Positions 6,825-13,433 of a DNA stretch of 14,409 nucleotides are shown piece by piece. A program made the position numbers and the translations under genes. Location of the stretch: assembly GCA_002737105.1 (NCBI GenBank), contig NSHO01000029.1:1-14409 (forward strand), given 5' to 3'. Origin of the DNA: Flavobacteriales bacterium. GTDB lineage: Bacteria > Bacteroidota > Bacteroidia > Flavobacteriales > Flavobacteriaceae. How positions within the stretch are numbered: the stretch's first letter is position 1; every line of letters begins with the position of its first letter. Under the pieces are notes generated by a model. It was not told the DNA's origin, did no database searches, and saw nothing but the letters and a program-made list of their open reading frames with translations.

Positions 6825-9002
6825 ATGAAAAAGAATTTTAGAAAAATGACAAAAAAAGCCAAAGATTTTTCGGCACACGTATATAAAATACTATCCGCAT
6901 CACCCACTAAAGACTTTAATTACAAACAAATTGCTGCGATAATTGAAGTGAATGACACACAAAGTAGAAACGAAATTATTAAAGAATTAGGTATTTTAAA
7001 GAAAGCCGGTAAAATAGAAGAAACCGAACGCGGTAAATTCAAGATAATTTCAAAAGCAGAATATTACGAAGGAACTGTAGATATGACCACTCGTAAATCT
7101 GGATATTTTATTTGTTCTGAATTAGAAGATGATGTATATATTCCTTTTATAAATTTAAATCATGCTTTAGATGGAGATAAAGTAAGGTGTTATATTTACA
7201 ATAGAAGAAGCTCTAGAAAACCAGAAGCAGAAGTTTTAGAAATTTTAGAAAGAGCCAAAACAGAATTTGTTGGGGTTATTGATATTCAGAAAAATTTTGG
7301 TTTTGTTACCACGACCAATGCAAAAATGTACACCGATATTTTTATTCCTAAAAATGAAATTTTTGATGCAGAACATGGTGATGTAGTTTTGGTTTCAATG
7401 GTAGATTGGCCTAAAAAAGCCGATTCACCTTTTGGAAAAGTAATTAAAGTTTTAGGAAAACCTGGAGAACACAATACAGAAATTCATGCTATTTTAGCTG
7501 AATATGGTTTACCATACGATTTTCCTATTGAAGTGGAAGCGTATGCAAACCAAATAGATACTTCAATTACAGAAGAAGAAATTGCAAAACGTAGAGATAT
7601 GCGAAATATCTTAACATTTACAATTGATCCAAAAGATGCAAAAGATTTTGATGATGCCTTATCTTTTCAAGTATTACCAAATGGAAATTATGAAATTGGT
7701 GTACACATTGCTGATGTTTCTCATTATTTACAAGAAGGTACAATTTTAGATAATGAAGCCTATGATAGAGCAACTTCAGTATATTTAGTAGATCGAGTGG
7801 TTCCTATGTTACCAGAAGTATTGTCAAATTTTGCATGTTCACTTCGACCAAATGAAGAAAAATATACATTTTCCGCTATTTTTCAATTAAATGATAAAGC
7901 AGAAGTTATTGATTCTTGGTTTGGAAGAACGGTAATTTATTCAGATCAACGATTTGCGTATGAAGAAGCACAAGAAATCATTGAAAGTAAATCAGATATA
8001 ATTCCAGCGCATATTTCATTAACCGGTGCAGCATATCATGCACCAAAACCAATTGTAGCCGCTATTTTACAAATGCAAGAATTAGCAAAAATTCTTCGCA
8101 GAAAAAGAATGAATGCTGGTGCTATTTCTTTTGATAAAGTAGAAGTTAAATTCAATTTAAATGAAAACGCAGAACCTGTTGGTGTGTATTTCAAACAAAG
8201 CAAAGATGCCAATCATTTAATTGAAGAATTTATGTTATTAGCCAATAGAAAAGTGGCTGAATTTATCGGAAAACAAAAGAAAACGTTTATTTACAGAATT
8301 CATGATGAACCAAATGAAGATAAATTATTTGGTTTACAAAATGTAATTTCTAAGTTCGGATATAGTTTAAATTTAAAATCGAAACAAGATATTTCTACTT
8401 CTTTAAATAAATTATTAGAAGAAGTTCAAGGAAAAAAAGAGCAAAATATGGTAGACACACTTACCATTCGTTGTATGAGTAAAGCAGTATATTCTACAGA
8501 TAATATTGGTCATTACGGCTTAGCGTTTGATTATTATTCGCATTTTACTTCACCAATTCGAAGATATCCGGATGTAATGGCACACCGTTTGTTACAATTT
8601 TATTTAGATGGAGGAAAAAGTGCGAGTGAAGAATTATTTGAAGAAAAATGTATGCATTCGTCCGATAGAGAAATTTTAGCGGCTAAAGCGGAAAGAGATT
8701 CTGTAAAATACATGCAAGTAAAATATATGCAAGACCATAAAGATCAAGAGTTTTTAGGTGTAGTTTCTGGCGTTACCGAATGGGGAATTTATGTAGAAAT
8801 TATCGAAAATAAATGTGAAGGAATGGTACGTATCAGAGAAATTAAAGACGATTATTATACTTTTGATGATAAACAATATGCACTTGTTGGTGAAGTTTCT
8901 AAAAATTTAATACAATTAGGAGACGAAGTTTACGTTAAAGTAAAAAATGCCGATTTAGTAAAAAAACAATTGGACTTTCATTTTGTTAGAGAAAATAAAT
9001 AA
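6825..9002 (+). CDS. rnr: Ribonuclease R (3'-5' exoribonuclease, RNB family)
   Basis: A 725-residue protein with the RNase R layout: N-terminal helix-turn-helix domain (about 10-75), two cold-shock-like OB domains (about 80-130 and 145-210), the RNB catalytic core (about 250-590) and a C-terminal S1 domain (about 641-722). The metal-binding motif TIDPKDAKDFDDALSF holds Asp268, Asp274, Asp276 and Asp277, with the same spacing as Asp272/278/280/281 of E. coli RNase R. The other RNB signature HFTSPIRRYPD is at 573-583. The enzyme degrades structured RNA processively and acts in mRNA and rRNA turnover, in the cytoplasm. The first ATG at 6825 is used; ATG at 6846 (Met8) is possible. No terminator follows, so transcripts may run into the two small genes downstream. 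Confidence 0.96.
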   Translation: MKKNFRKMTKKAKDFSAHVYKILSASPTKDFNYKQIAAIIEVNDTQSRNEIIKELGILKKAGKIEETERGKFKIISKAEYYEGTVDMTTRKSGYFICSELEDDVYIPFINLNHALDGDKVRCYIYNRRSSRKPEAEVLEILERAKTEFVGVIDIQKNFGFVTTTNAKMYTDIFIPKNEIFDAEHGDVVLVSMVDWPKKADSPFGKVIKVLGKPGEHNTEIHAILAEYGLPYDFPIEVEAYANQIDTSITEEEIAKRRDMRNILTFTIDPKDAKDFDDALSFQVLPNGNYEIGVHIADVSHYLQEGTILDNEAYDRATSVYLVDRVVPMLPEVLSNFACSLRPNEEKYTFSAIFQLNDKAEVIDSWFGRTVIYSDQRFAYEEAQEIIESKSDIIPAHISLTGAAYHAPKPIVAAILQMQELAKILRRKRMNAGAISFDKVEVKFNLNENAEPVGVYFKQSKDANHLIEEFMLLANRKVAEFIGKQKKTFIYRIHDEPNEDKLFGLQNVISKFGYSLNLKSKQDISTSLNKLLEEVQGKKEQNMVDTLTIRCMSKAVYSTDNIGHYGLAFDYYSHFTSPIRRYPDVMAHRLLQFYLDGGKSASEELFEEKCMHSSDREILAAKAERDSVKYMQVKYMQDHKDQEFLGVVSGVTEWGIYVEIIENKCEGMVRIREIKDDYYTFDDKQYALVGEVSKNLIQLGDEVYVKVKNADLVKKQLDFHFVRENK

Positions 9003-9062
9003 AGTGTTCAGTAATCAGTTTTTTAGTGTTAAGTTAAAATAAAATAACATCACAAACTTGTC

Positions 9063-9083
9063 ATACTGAACTTGTTTCAGTAT
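9063..9083. repeat. Dispersed hairpin repeat, copy 1 (CTTGT loop)
   Basis: ATACTGAA (9063-9070) and TTCAGTAT (9076-9083) form a perfect 8-bp stem round the loop CTTGT. A second copy at 13245-13263 has the same loop and a compensated stem. Preceded by TTGTC, as in copy 2 (TTGTC then TTGCTGAA). Confidence 0.7.
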
Positions 9084-9092
9084 CTAAAATAT

Positions 9093-9377
9093 ATGAAAGC
9101 ATTAGAATTTATAAAAAAAAATATTTCGGTTTTCAATGTAATTTGTCTTTTACTTATAATTATTTTGATTCATTTAATTATTCAAGAAGATAATAATGAT
9201 TATTTAAGCGGAATGCAATTGGATGAAATTTTATTTTATAAAATAAAATTTATAATTACTATTTTAATTTTAATATTATCTGATTATTTATTTAAATTTT
9301 TCATTCGTAAAAGATTATATATTAATATTTTAGAATTTTTAATAGTAGTTTTATTTATAATAATTTATTTATTTTAA
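9093..9377 (+). CDS. Small three-helix membrane protein, unknown function
   Basis: I do not recognise a family. From the ATG at 9093 it encodes 94 residues starting MKALEFIKKNISVFN, with three hydrophobic segments: about 15-29 (VICLLLIIILIHLII), 52-66 (KFIITILILILSDYL) and 78-94 (INILEFLIVVLFIIIYLF). An acidic, polar loop (EDNNDYLSG) follows the first. The DNA is about 13% GC by hand count, far below its neighbours. Staying open for 94 codons at that composition is very unlikely by chance, which supports real coding. A TTG 21 bases upstream would put the start inside the hairpin repeat, so ATG is preferred. It sits 90 bases after rnr and 12 bases before the DUF2807 gene, probably on one transcript. 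It is likely in the inner membrane. Confidence 0.65.
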   Translation: MKALEFIKKNISVFNVICLLLIIILIHLIIQEDNNDYLSGMQLDEILFYKIKFIITILILILSDYLFKFFIRKRLYINILEFLIVVLFIIIYLF

Positions 9378-9389
9378 AAAATAAAGATC

Positions 9390-10058
9390 ATGAAAAAAAT
9401 CATTTATTCCTTATTATTAATCAGTTCGATAACTTTCGCACAAACCGAAAGATTTGTTGGTGATTTCAATAAAGTCACTTCTTTTGATAAAATAGATGTA
9501 GTATTGATTTCAGGTTCTGAAAATAAAGTAATTTTAAAAGGGACTAATTCTGAAGAAGTAGAATTAATAAACAATAATGGTGAATTAAAAATTAGAATGC
9601 CATTAACAAAAATATTAAGTGGCGACGCTATTTCAGCAACCGTTTTTTATAAAAAATTAAATGCTTTAGAAGCTAATGAAGGCAGTAGAATTTCTTGTGA
9701 TACGGAAATAAAAACTATTGGTTTTGAAATTATTACCAAAGAAGGCGCTGAAATTGTTTTAAATAATCTTGTAGCAGATAAATTAAAAGTGCGTTGTGGC
9801 GCAGGAAGTATTATTACTGTAAAAGGAACGGTAAAAAACCAAGATATTTTAGCTAATTCTGGCGCTAAATATGATGGACAGGATTGTATTACACAACAAA
9901 CTTCAGTTACCGTAAACGCTGGTGGAATTGCAAATGTAAACGTGACAGATATAGTTGACGCCAAAACACGAGCTGGTGGAACAATTACTATTTACGGCAA
10001 TCCAAAACAAACCAATCAGAAAACAGTTGCTGGCGGAAAAATTATTCAAGCAAATTAA
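9390..10058 (+). CDS. Secreted head-GIN domain (DUF2807) protein
   Basis: A 222-residue protein with an N-terminal Sec signal peptide (MKKIIYSLLLISSITFA, cleavage likely before Gln18). The mature part fits the 'putative auto-transporter adhesin, head GIN' family, DUF2807, common in Bacteroidota. After RFVGDFNKVTSFDKIDVVLISG the rest is beta-rich. Gly-containing turns recur roughly every 20 residues (EGS about 97, EGA 118, GAGS 137, SGA 157, AGG 177, AGG 195, AGG 214), as expected for a beta-helix or beta-roll. Two cysteines sit near 136 and 166. It is predicted to be periplasmic or on the cell surface; the biological role is unknown. Length is normal for the family. It follows the small membrane protein by 12 bases, so the two may be coexpressed. 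Confidence 0.85.
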   Translation: MKKIIYSLLLISSITFAQTERFVGDFNKVTSFDKIDVVLISGSENKVILKGTNSEEVELINNNGELKIRMPLTKILSGDAISATVFYKKLNALEANEGSRISCDTEIKTIGFEIITKEGAEIVLNNLVADKLKVRCGAGSIITVKGTVKNQDILANSGAKYDGQDCITQQTSVTVNAGGIANVNVTDIVDAKTRAGGTITIYGNPKQTNQKTVAGGKIIQAN

Positions 10059-10071
10059 AATTAAGCGAATA

Positions 10072-10152
10072 GTAATTAGTGAATAGTAAATAGATTTTAT
10101 TATTTTTGTTTATATAGTAAACACTATTTACTTTTTACTATTCACTATTTAC
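10072..10152. repeat. Long inverted repeat upstream of the LysE-family gene
   Basis: The left arm 10072-10090 (GTAATTAGTGAATAGTAAA) and right arm 10134-10152 (TTTACTATTCACTATTTAC) are complementary at 18 of 19 positions, round a 43-base AT-rich loop. The loop contains a -7-like TATTTTTG. The last 16 bases of the right arm recur exactly at 11057-11072. Confidence 0.7.
10101..10108 (+). promoter_or_regulatory. Possible -7 element (TATTTTTG) of the LysE-family gene
   Basis: A full TAnnTTTG match, 53 bases before the ATG at 10162 and inside the loop of the inverted repeat. No TTG is seen about 19 bases upstream. In such AT-rich DNA a single match is weak evidence. Confidence 0.35.
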
Positions 10153-10161
10153 CTAAAATAA

Positions 10162-10848
10162 ATGATTCACGATATATTATTAGCTATTCCCTGGGCATTT
10201 TTGTTGGCTATTTCAATAGGTCCTGGTTTTTTTATGATACTAGAAACTAGTATTACAAAAGGATTTAAAGCCGCTTTTACTTTAGATTTAGGAATTGTTT
10301 TTAGTGATATAATTTTTATATTAATTGCTTACTTTGCTACCAATCAAATACTATCGCAACTAAAAGATAACCCTATTTTATATGTTGCTGGCGGAATTAT
10401 AATGTCGGTTTACGGCTTGATTTCCTATATACAATTAAAGAAAAAATTTAACGAAAAAATAGAGGACGATGACGAAGAAGACATTCAAAAAAATAATTAT
10501 TTAGGTTTGTTTTTAAAAGGTGTTTTTTTAAATATTATCAATATTGGTGTTTTGGGTTTTTGGATGATGATTATTATTACTCACGGCCCAAAACTCGACA
10601 TGAATCCGTTGCGAATTTTAGTATTTTTTACTTCAATTTTAGTATTTTATTTACTAATTGATATTTATAAAATACTACTAGCTAAGCAATTAAAAAACAA
10701 ACTAACTCCAAATAACATCTATAAAATTAAAAGAATTATCAGTATAGTAATATTAATTTTTGGCGTGTTTTTTATCCTACAAGGACTTTTTCCAAAAAGC
10801 AAAAACATTGTAAATAAAAAATTAGGAATAGAACAAGTGGTGAAGTAA
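10162..10848 (+). CDS. LysE family transporter (RhtB/LysE superfamily exporter)
   Basis: A 228-residue membrane protein with about six hydrophobic segments: 5-27, 38-60, 71-91, 113-140, 150-172 and 189-210. The first contains the family's hallmark ISIGPGFFMIL (Gly20-Pro21), and the polar cytoplasmic linker between the third and fourth is strongly acidic (EKIEDDDEEDIQ, 98-109). LysE-type proteins export amino acids or related small molecules across the inner membrane; the substrate here cannot be read from the sequence. Length fits the family (about 200-230). It has a stand-alone position, 103 bases after the DUF2807 gene, behind an inverted repeat that probably holds its promoter. It converges on tRNA-Cys. 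The C-terminal tail after the last helix is basic. Confidence 0.85.
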   Translation: MIHDILLAIPWAFLLAISIGPGFFMILETSITKGFKAAFTLDLGIVFSDIIFILIAYFATNQILSQLKDNPILYVAGGIIMSVYGLISYIQLKKKFNEKIEDDDEEDIQKNNYLGLFLKGVFLNIINIGVLGFWMMIIITHGPKLDMNPLRILVFFTSILVFYLLIDIYKILLAKQLKNKLTPNNIYKIKRIISIVILIFGVFFILQGLFPKSKNIVNKKLGIEQVVK

Positions 10849-10860
10849 TTGCCCTAAAAT

Positions 10861-10893
10861 AAAAAAAAAGAGCTACTATTTCTAGTAACTCTT
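10861..10893 (-). terminator. Rho-independent terminator of tRNA-Cys
   Basis: On the minus strand, AAGAGTTACTA and TAGTAGCTCTT pair over 11 bp (one G-U) round a GAAA tetraloop, followed by nine T's. It starts five bases after the tRNA 3' end. The G-U pair exists only in the minus-strand RNA (A-C on the other strand), so it is tuned to the tRNA side. Confidence 0.85.
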
Positions 10894-10897
10894 TCAG

Positions 10898-10968
10898 AGG
10901 CATCGTCCGGATTCGAACCGGAGTAGACGGTTTTGCAGACCGGTGCCTAGCCGCTCGGCCACGACGCC
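10898..10968 (-). tRNA. tRNA-Cys (anticodon GCA)
   Basis: A 71-base cloverleaf on the minus strand, without an encoded CCA. The acceptor stem GGCGTCG pairs with CGATGCC (one G-U), the discriminator base is U as expected for tRNA-Cys, the T-arm loop is TTCGAAT, and the anticodon loop CTGCAAA gives GCA. It delivers cysteine to UGC/UGU codons. It has its own promoter and a strong terminator, with convergent LysE-family and tRNA transcription. Confidence 0.96.
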
Positions 10969-10980
10969 ATTGTTGGATTG

Positions 10981-11011
10981 CAAATATAGATATAAAAAAA
11001 GCAATATTCAA
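10981..11011 (-). promoter_or_regulatory. Bacteroidetes promoter of tRNA-Cys
   Basis: On the minus strand TTG (11011-11009), 20 bases, then TATATTTG (10988-10981). It ends 12 bases before the mature tRNA 5' end, leaving a leader of only a few bases. Confidence 0.75.
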
Positions 11012-11056
11012 AAAACAAATTCCAAATATTTCCTTTTTTCTTACTTCGTTTCAATA

Positions 11057-11072
11057 ACTATTCACTATTTAC
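11057..11072 (+). repeat. Second copy of the ACTATTCACTATTTAC 16-mer
   Basis: Exact match to 10137-10152, the right arm of the LysE upstream inverted repeat. Here it lies between tRNA-Cys and folB, followed by the related, degenerate ACTACTCACTTTTCACTAGT, with no matching opposite arm nearby. It looks like an AT-rich intergenic repeat family. Confidence 0.6.
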
Positions 11073-11085
11073 TACTCACTTTTCA

Positions 11086-11451
11086 CTAGTAAAACTGTCT
11101 TTTTTCACTCATAATTATAGTAACCCCTTCAACATCGCCACCAATTGGAGGATTTAATTTCGTAACCTGAACTTCAATTTTTAAAACAGAAAGCAATTCT
11201 TTTAAAACCCTGTTTATAATTCTTTGTGCTACATGTTCCAAAAGTTTGGCTCTTATTGCCATTTCTTCTACTACAATTCGATTCAAATCTACATAATCTA
11301 CCGTATCATGAAGTTTGTCAGTTTGTGCAGATGGTTTTAAATTGGTTTTAATAGTTAAATCTACCCTATAATTACTTCCAATTTTTGCTTCTTCTTCTAA
11401 ACATCCGTGGTATGAAAAGGTTCTGATATTAGTCAATTTTATAATTCCCAT
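11086..11451 (-). CDS. folB: Dihydroneopterin aldolase
   Basis: A 121-residue protein, the normal size for FolB. It converts 7,8-dihydroneopterin to 6-hydroxymethyl-7,8-dihydropterin plus glycolaldehyde in folate synthesis, in the cytoplasm. Landmarks: FSYHGCLEEEAKIG (12-25) with a Glu at 20/21, DTVDYVDL with Tyr53, LLEHVAQ with Glu72 and VTKLNPPIGG with Lys98. These correspond to Glu22, Tyr54, Glu74 and Lys100 of the S. aureus enzyme, so the active site looks complete. The C-terminus has the usual VEGVTIIMSEKR strand. It is divergent from glnS with 99 bases between. No clear promoter element was found on the minus strand upstream. No other folate gene lies nearby. Confidence 0.93.
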   Translation of the reverse strand: MGIIKLTNIRTFSYHGCLEEEAKIGSNYRVDLTIKTNLKPSAQTDKLHDTVDYVDLNRIVVEEMAIRAKLLEHVAQRIINRVLKELLSVLKIEVQVTKLNPPIGGDVEGVTIIMSEKRQFY

Positions 11452-11524
11452 TTTTATTTGATATTGGTTATTTGTTTACATTTCTTTTAAACTCATAAAC
11501 ATTTTAAACTTCTAAACTTATTGT

Positions 11525-11532
11525 TATCTTTG
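11525..11532 (+). promoter_or_regulatory. -7 element (TATCTTTG) of glnS
   Basis: A full TAnnTTTG match 18 bases before the ATG at 11551, implying a leader of roughly a dozen bases. The -33 place reads TTT, so only this half is strong. An in-frame TTG at 11521 overlaps it and is not the start. Confidence 0.6.
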
Positions 11533-11550
11533 TCAAAATTACAAATTCTT

Positions 11551-13233
11551 ATGTCTGCAGAAGAAAAATCTTTAAATTTTATAGAACAAATTATAGAAGA
11601 TGATTTAAAAAACGGTTTATCGCCTGATAAACTTCGTTTTCGTTTTCCTCCCGAACCTAACGGATATTTACATATTGGTCACGCAAGCGCTATTTGTTTA
11701 AATTTTGGTTTAGGTATAGATTATAAAGCACCTGTTAATTTGCGTTTTGACGATACCAACCCTTCAAAAGAAGAACAAGAGTTTGTTGACGCAATTAAAA
11801 AAGATGTTGAATGGTTGGGTTTTAAATGGGAAAAAGAATGTTACGCATCAGATTATTTCCAACATTTATTCGATTGGGCAGTAGAATTAATTAAAAAAGA
11901 TAAAGCTTATATTGACAGTCAATCTTCTGAAGATATGGCAATTCAAAAAGGAACACCTACTTTACCAGGAACAGATTCGCCCTTTAGAACACGTACCATA
12001 GAAGAGAATCTAGACTTATTTACACGCATGAAAAATGGTGAATTCGAAAAAGGAACCCATGTTTTACGTGCTAAAATTAGTATGAAAGCTAATAATATGT
12101 TAATGCGTGATCCTATTATTTATCGCATCATGCATGCGCACCACCATCGTACTGGGAATGATTGGTGTATTTATCCAATGTACGATTGGGCACACGGAGA
12201 AAGTGATTATTTAGAACAAATTTCTCACTCTTTTTGTACGTTAGAATTTTTACCACATAGAGAATTATACGATTGGTTTTTGAATCAAATTTATGATGAA
12301 ACCAAAGTACGACCAAAACAAAGAGAGTTTGCTCGTAGAAATTTATCACACACAGTTGTTTCTAAACGTAAGTTATTACAATTAGTAGAAGAAAAACTCG
12401 TAACTTCTTGGGACGATCCAAGAATGAGTACTATTTCTGGAATGAGAAGACGCGGCATAACCGCAACGGCTATTCGTAATTTTGCTAATACGATCGGAAT
12501 TGCAAAACGAACCAATTTAATTGATGTATCGCTTTTAGATTTCTGTATTCGTGAAGATTTAAATAAAATAGCACCTCGTGTGATGGCGGTTTTAAATCCA
12601 ATAAAACTAGTTATTACAAACTATCCAGAAGGAAAAGAAGAATGGCTAACTGCTGAAAACAATCCGGAAGAAGAAGTAATGACTTACAGAGAAGTCCCTT
12701 TTTCTAAAGAATTATTTATTGAAAGTGAAGATTTTCAAGAAGAAGCACACAAGAAATTTTTCCGTTTGACTTTAGGAACGGAAGTTCGTTTAAAAAACGC
12801 GTACATCATAAAAGGAGAATCGGTTATAAAAGATGCCGATGGAAATATTACCGAAATTCACGCTACATACGACATAGATTCTAAATCAGGTAGCGGAACA
12901 GAAGCTAGTAACAGAAAAGTAAAAGGTGTAATTCATTGGGTTGCTATACCGCACGCTATTGAAGCGGAAGTTAGATTATACGACCGTCTTTTTACTCACG
13001 AAAATCCAGACGGAAACAAAGAGGTTGATTTTAAAGAATACATCAATCCAGAATCTTTAAAAGTGATTACAGGCTATGTTGAACCTAGTTTACAAACCGC
13101 AAAAGAATTAGATCATTTTCAATTTCAACGCTTAGGTTATTTTTGTGTAGACAGAGATTCCTCGGCTGAAAAATTAGTTTTTAATAAAACAGTTGGACTA
13201 AGAGATACTTGGGCAAAAGTTAGCGAACAATAA
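11551..13233 (+). CDS. glnS: Glutaminyl-tRNA synthetase (glutamine--tRNA ligase)
   Basis: A 560-residue class I synthetase. It charges tRNA-Gln with glutamine using ATP, in the cytoplasm. The first signature is PPEPNGYLHIGH with HIGH at 41-44; the second, KMSKS-type, is VVSKRKL at 269-275. GlnRS-specific blocks are visible: RFDDTNPSKE, MYDWAHGESDYLEQISHS, the acceptor-binding region near LEFLPHRELYDWF, and a C-terminal anticodon-binding pair of beta-barrels (about 340-550). It is GlnRS rather than GluRS by these blocks. Length is that of a plain GlnRS. Some Bacteroidota carry a C-terminal YqeY extension, which is absent here. The start at 11551 is preferred because a longer frame from TTG at 11521 covers the promoter. 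It is divergent from folB and ends 44 bases before a strong terminator. Confidence 0.95.
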   Translation: MSAEEKSLNFIEQIIEDDLKNGLSPDKLRFRFPPEPNGYLHIGHASAICLNFGLGIDYKAPVNLRFDDTNPSKEEQEFVDAIKKDVEWLGFKWEKECYASDYFQHLFDWAVELIKKDKAYIDSQSSEDMAIQKGTPTLPGTDSPFRTRTIEENLDLFTRMKNGEFEKGTHVLRAKISMKANNMLMRDPIIYRIMHAHHHRTGNDWCIYPMYDWAHGESDYLEQISHSFCTLEFLPHRELYDWFLNQIYDETKVRPKQREFARRNLSHTVVSKRKLLQLVEEKLVTSWDDPRMSTISGMRRRGITATAIRNFANTIGIAKRTNLIDVSLLDFCIREDLNKIAPRVMAVLNPIKLVITNYPEGKEEWLTAENNPEEEVMTYREVPFSKELFIESEDFQEEAHKKFFRLTLGTEVRLKNAYIIKGESVIKDADGNITEIHATYDIDSKSGSGTEASNRKVKGVIHWVAIPHAIEAEVRLYDRLFTHENPDGNKEVDFKEYINPESLKVITGYVEPSLQTAKELDHFQFQRLGYFCVDRDSSAEKLVFNKTVGLRDTWAKVSEQ

Positions 13234-13244
13234 TCCATTTGTCT

Positions 13245-13263
13245 TGCTGAACTTGTTTCAGCA
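13245..13263. repeat. Dispersed hairpin repeat, copy 2 (CTTGT loop)
   Basis: TGCTGAA (13245-13251) and TTCAGCA (13257-13263) form a 7-bp stem round CTTGT. Compared with copy 1 the stem has G-C where copy 1 has A-T, a compensated change. It lies 12 bases after the glnS stop. Confidence 0.7.
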
Positions 13264-13277
13264 TCTAAATAAAACTT

Positions 13278-13312
13278 AAAACCTGCAAGTATTTTTCCTT
13301 GCAGGTTTTTTT
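13278..13312 (+). terminator. Rho-independent terminator of glnS
   Basis: AAAACCTGCAAG (13278-13289) and CTTGCAGGTTTT (13298-13309) form a perfect 12-bp stem with an 8-base loop and a T-run at 13306-13312. This is the strongest terminator in the window. Confidence 0.9.
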
Positions 13313-13335
13313 ATTTCTTTTTTTCTTTTTGCATC

Positions 13336-13368
13336 AAAAAAAACCACCAATTAAAAAACTGATGGTTT
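13336..13368 (-). terminator. Rho-independent terminator of the SPFH gene
   Basis: On the minus strand AAACCATC and GGTGGTTT pair over 8 bp with one U-G wobble, followed by a T-run (A's at 13336-13343 on the plus strand). On the plus strand the same position is a C-A mismatch, so it fits minus-strand transcripts. Confidence 0.75.
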
Positions 13369-13377
13369 GTTTTTGTC

Positions 13378-13423
13378 AATCTGAACTTGTTTACTTCGTC
13401 AGTTCGCAAGCTCGGGTCAGATT
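13378..13423. repeat. Expanded relative of the CTTGT hairpin repeat
   Basis: AATCTGA (13378-13384) pairs with TCAGATT (13417-13423). Inside, CTTG (13386-13389) pairs with CAAG (13407-13410) and ACT (13393-13395) with AGT (13401-13403). The left half, CTGAACTTGTTT, is shared with copies 1 and 2, but the right half is replaced by a longer insert. It ends 10 bases from the SPFH stop codon. Confidence 0.6.
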
Positions 13424-13433
13424 CTAACATTTT

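Noticed and set aside
9647..9964. Minus-strand open frame opposite the DUF2807 gene
   Set aside because: The plus-strand protein has a signal peptide and a repeating beta-turn pattern; the antisense frame is a by-product of its codon use.
10772..11011. Minus-strand open frame of 79 codons running through tRNA-Cys
   Set aside because: It overlaps a convincing tRNA with its own promoter and terminator, and the end of the LysE-family gene; the translation shows no family features.
10072..11072. CRISPR-like array from the recurring CTATTCACTATTTAC motif
   Set aside because: There are only two near-full copies, about 900 bases apart, with no regular spacers and no cas genes; it is better seen as an intergenic repeat.
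11551..13233. GlnRS-YqeY fusion
   Set aside because: The protein ends after the GlnRS anticodon-binding domain at 560 residues, followed by a hairpin and terminator; no YqeY sequence is present.
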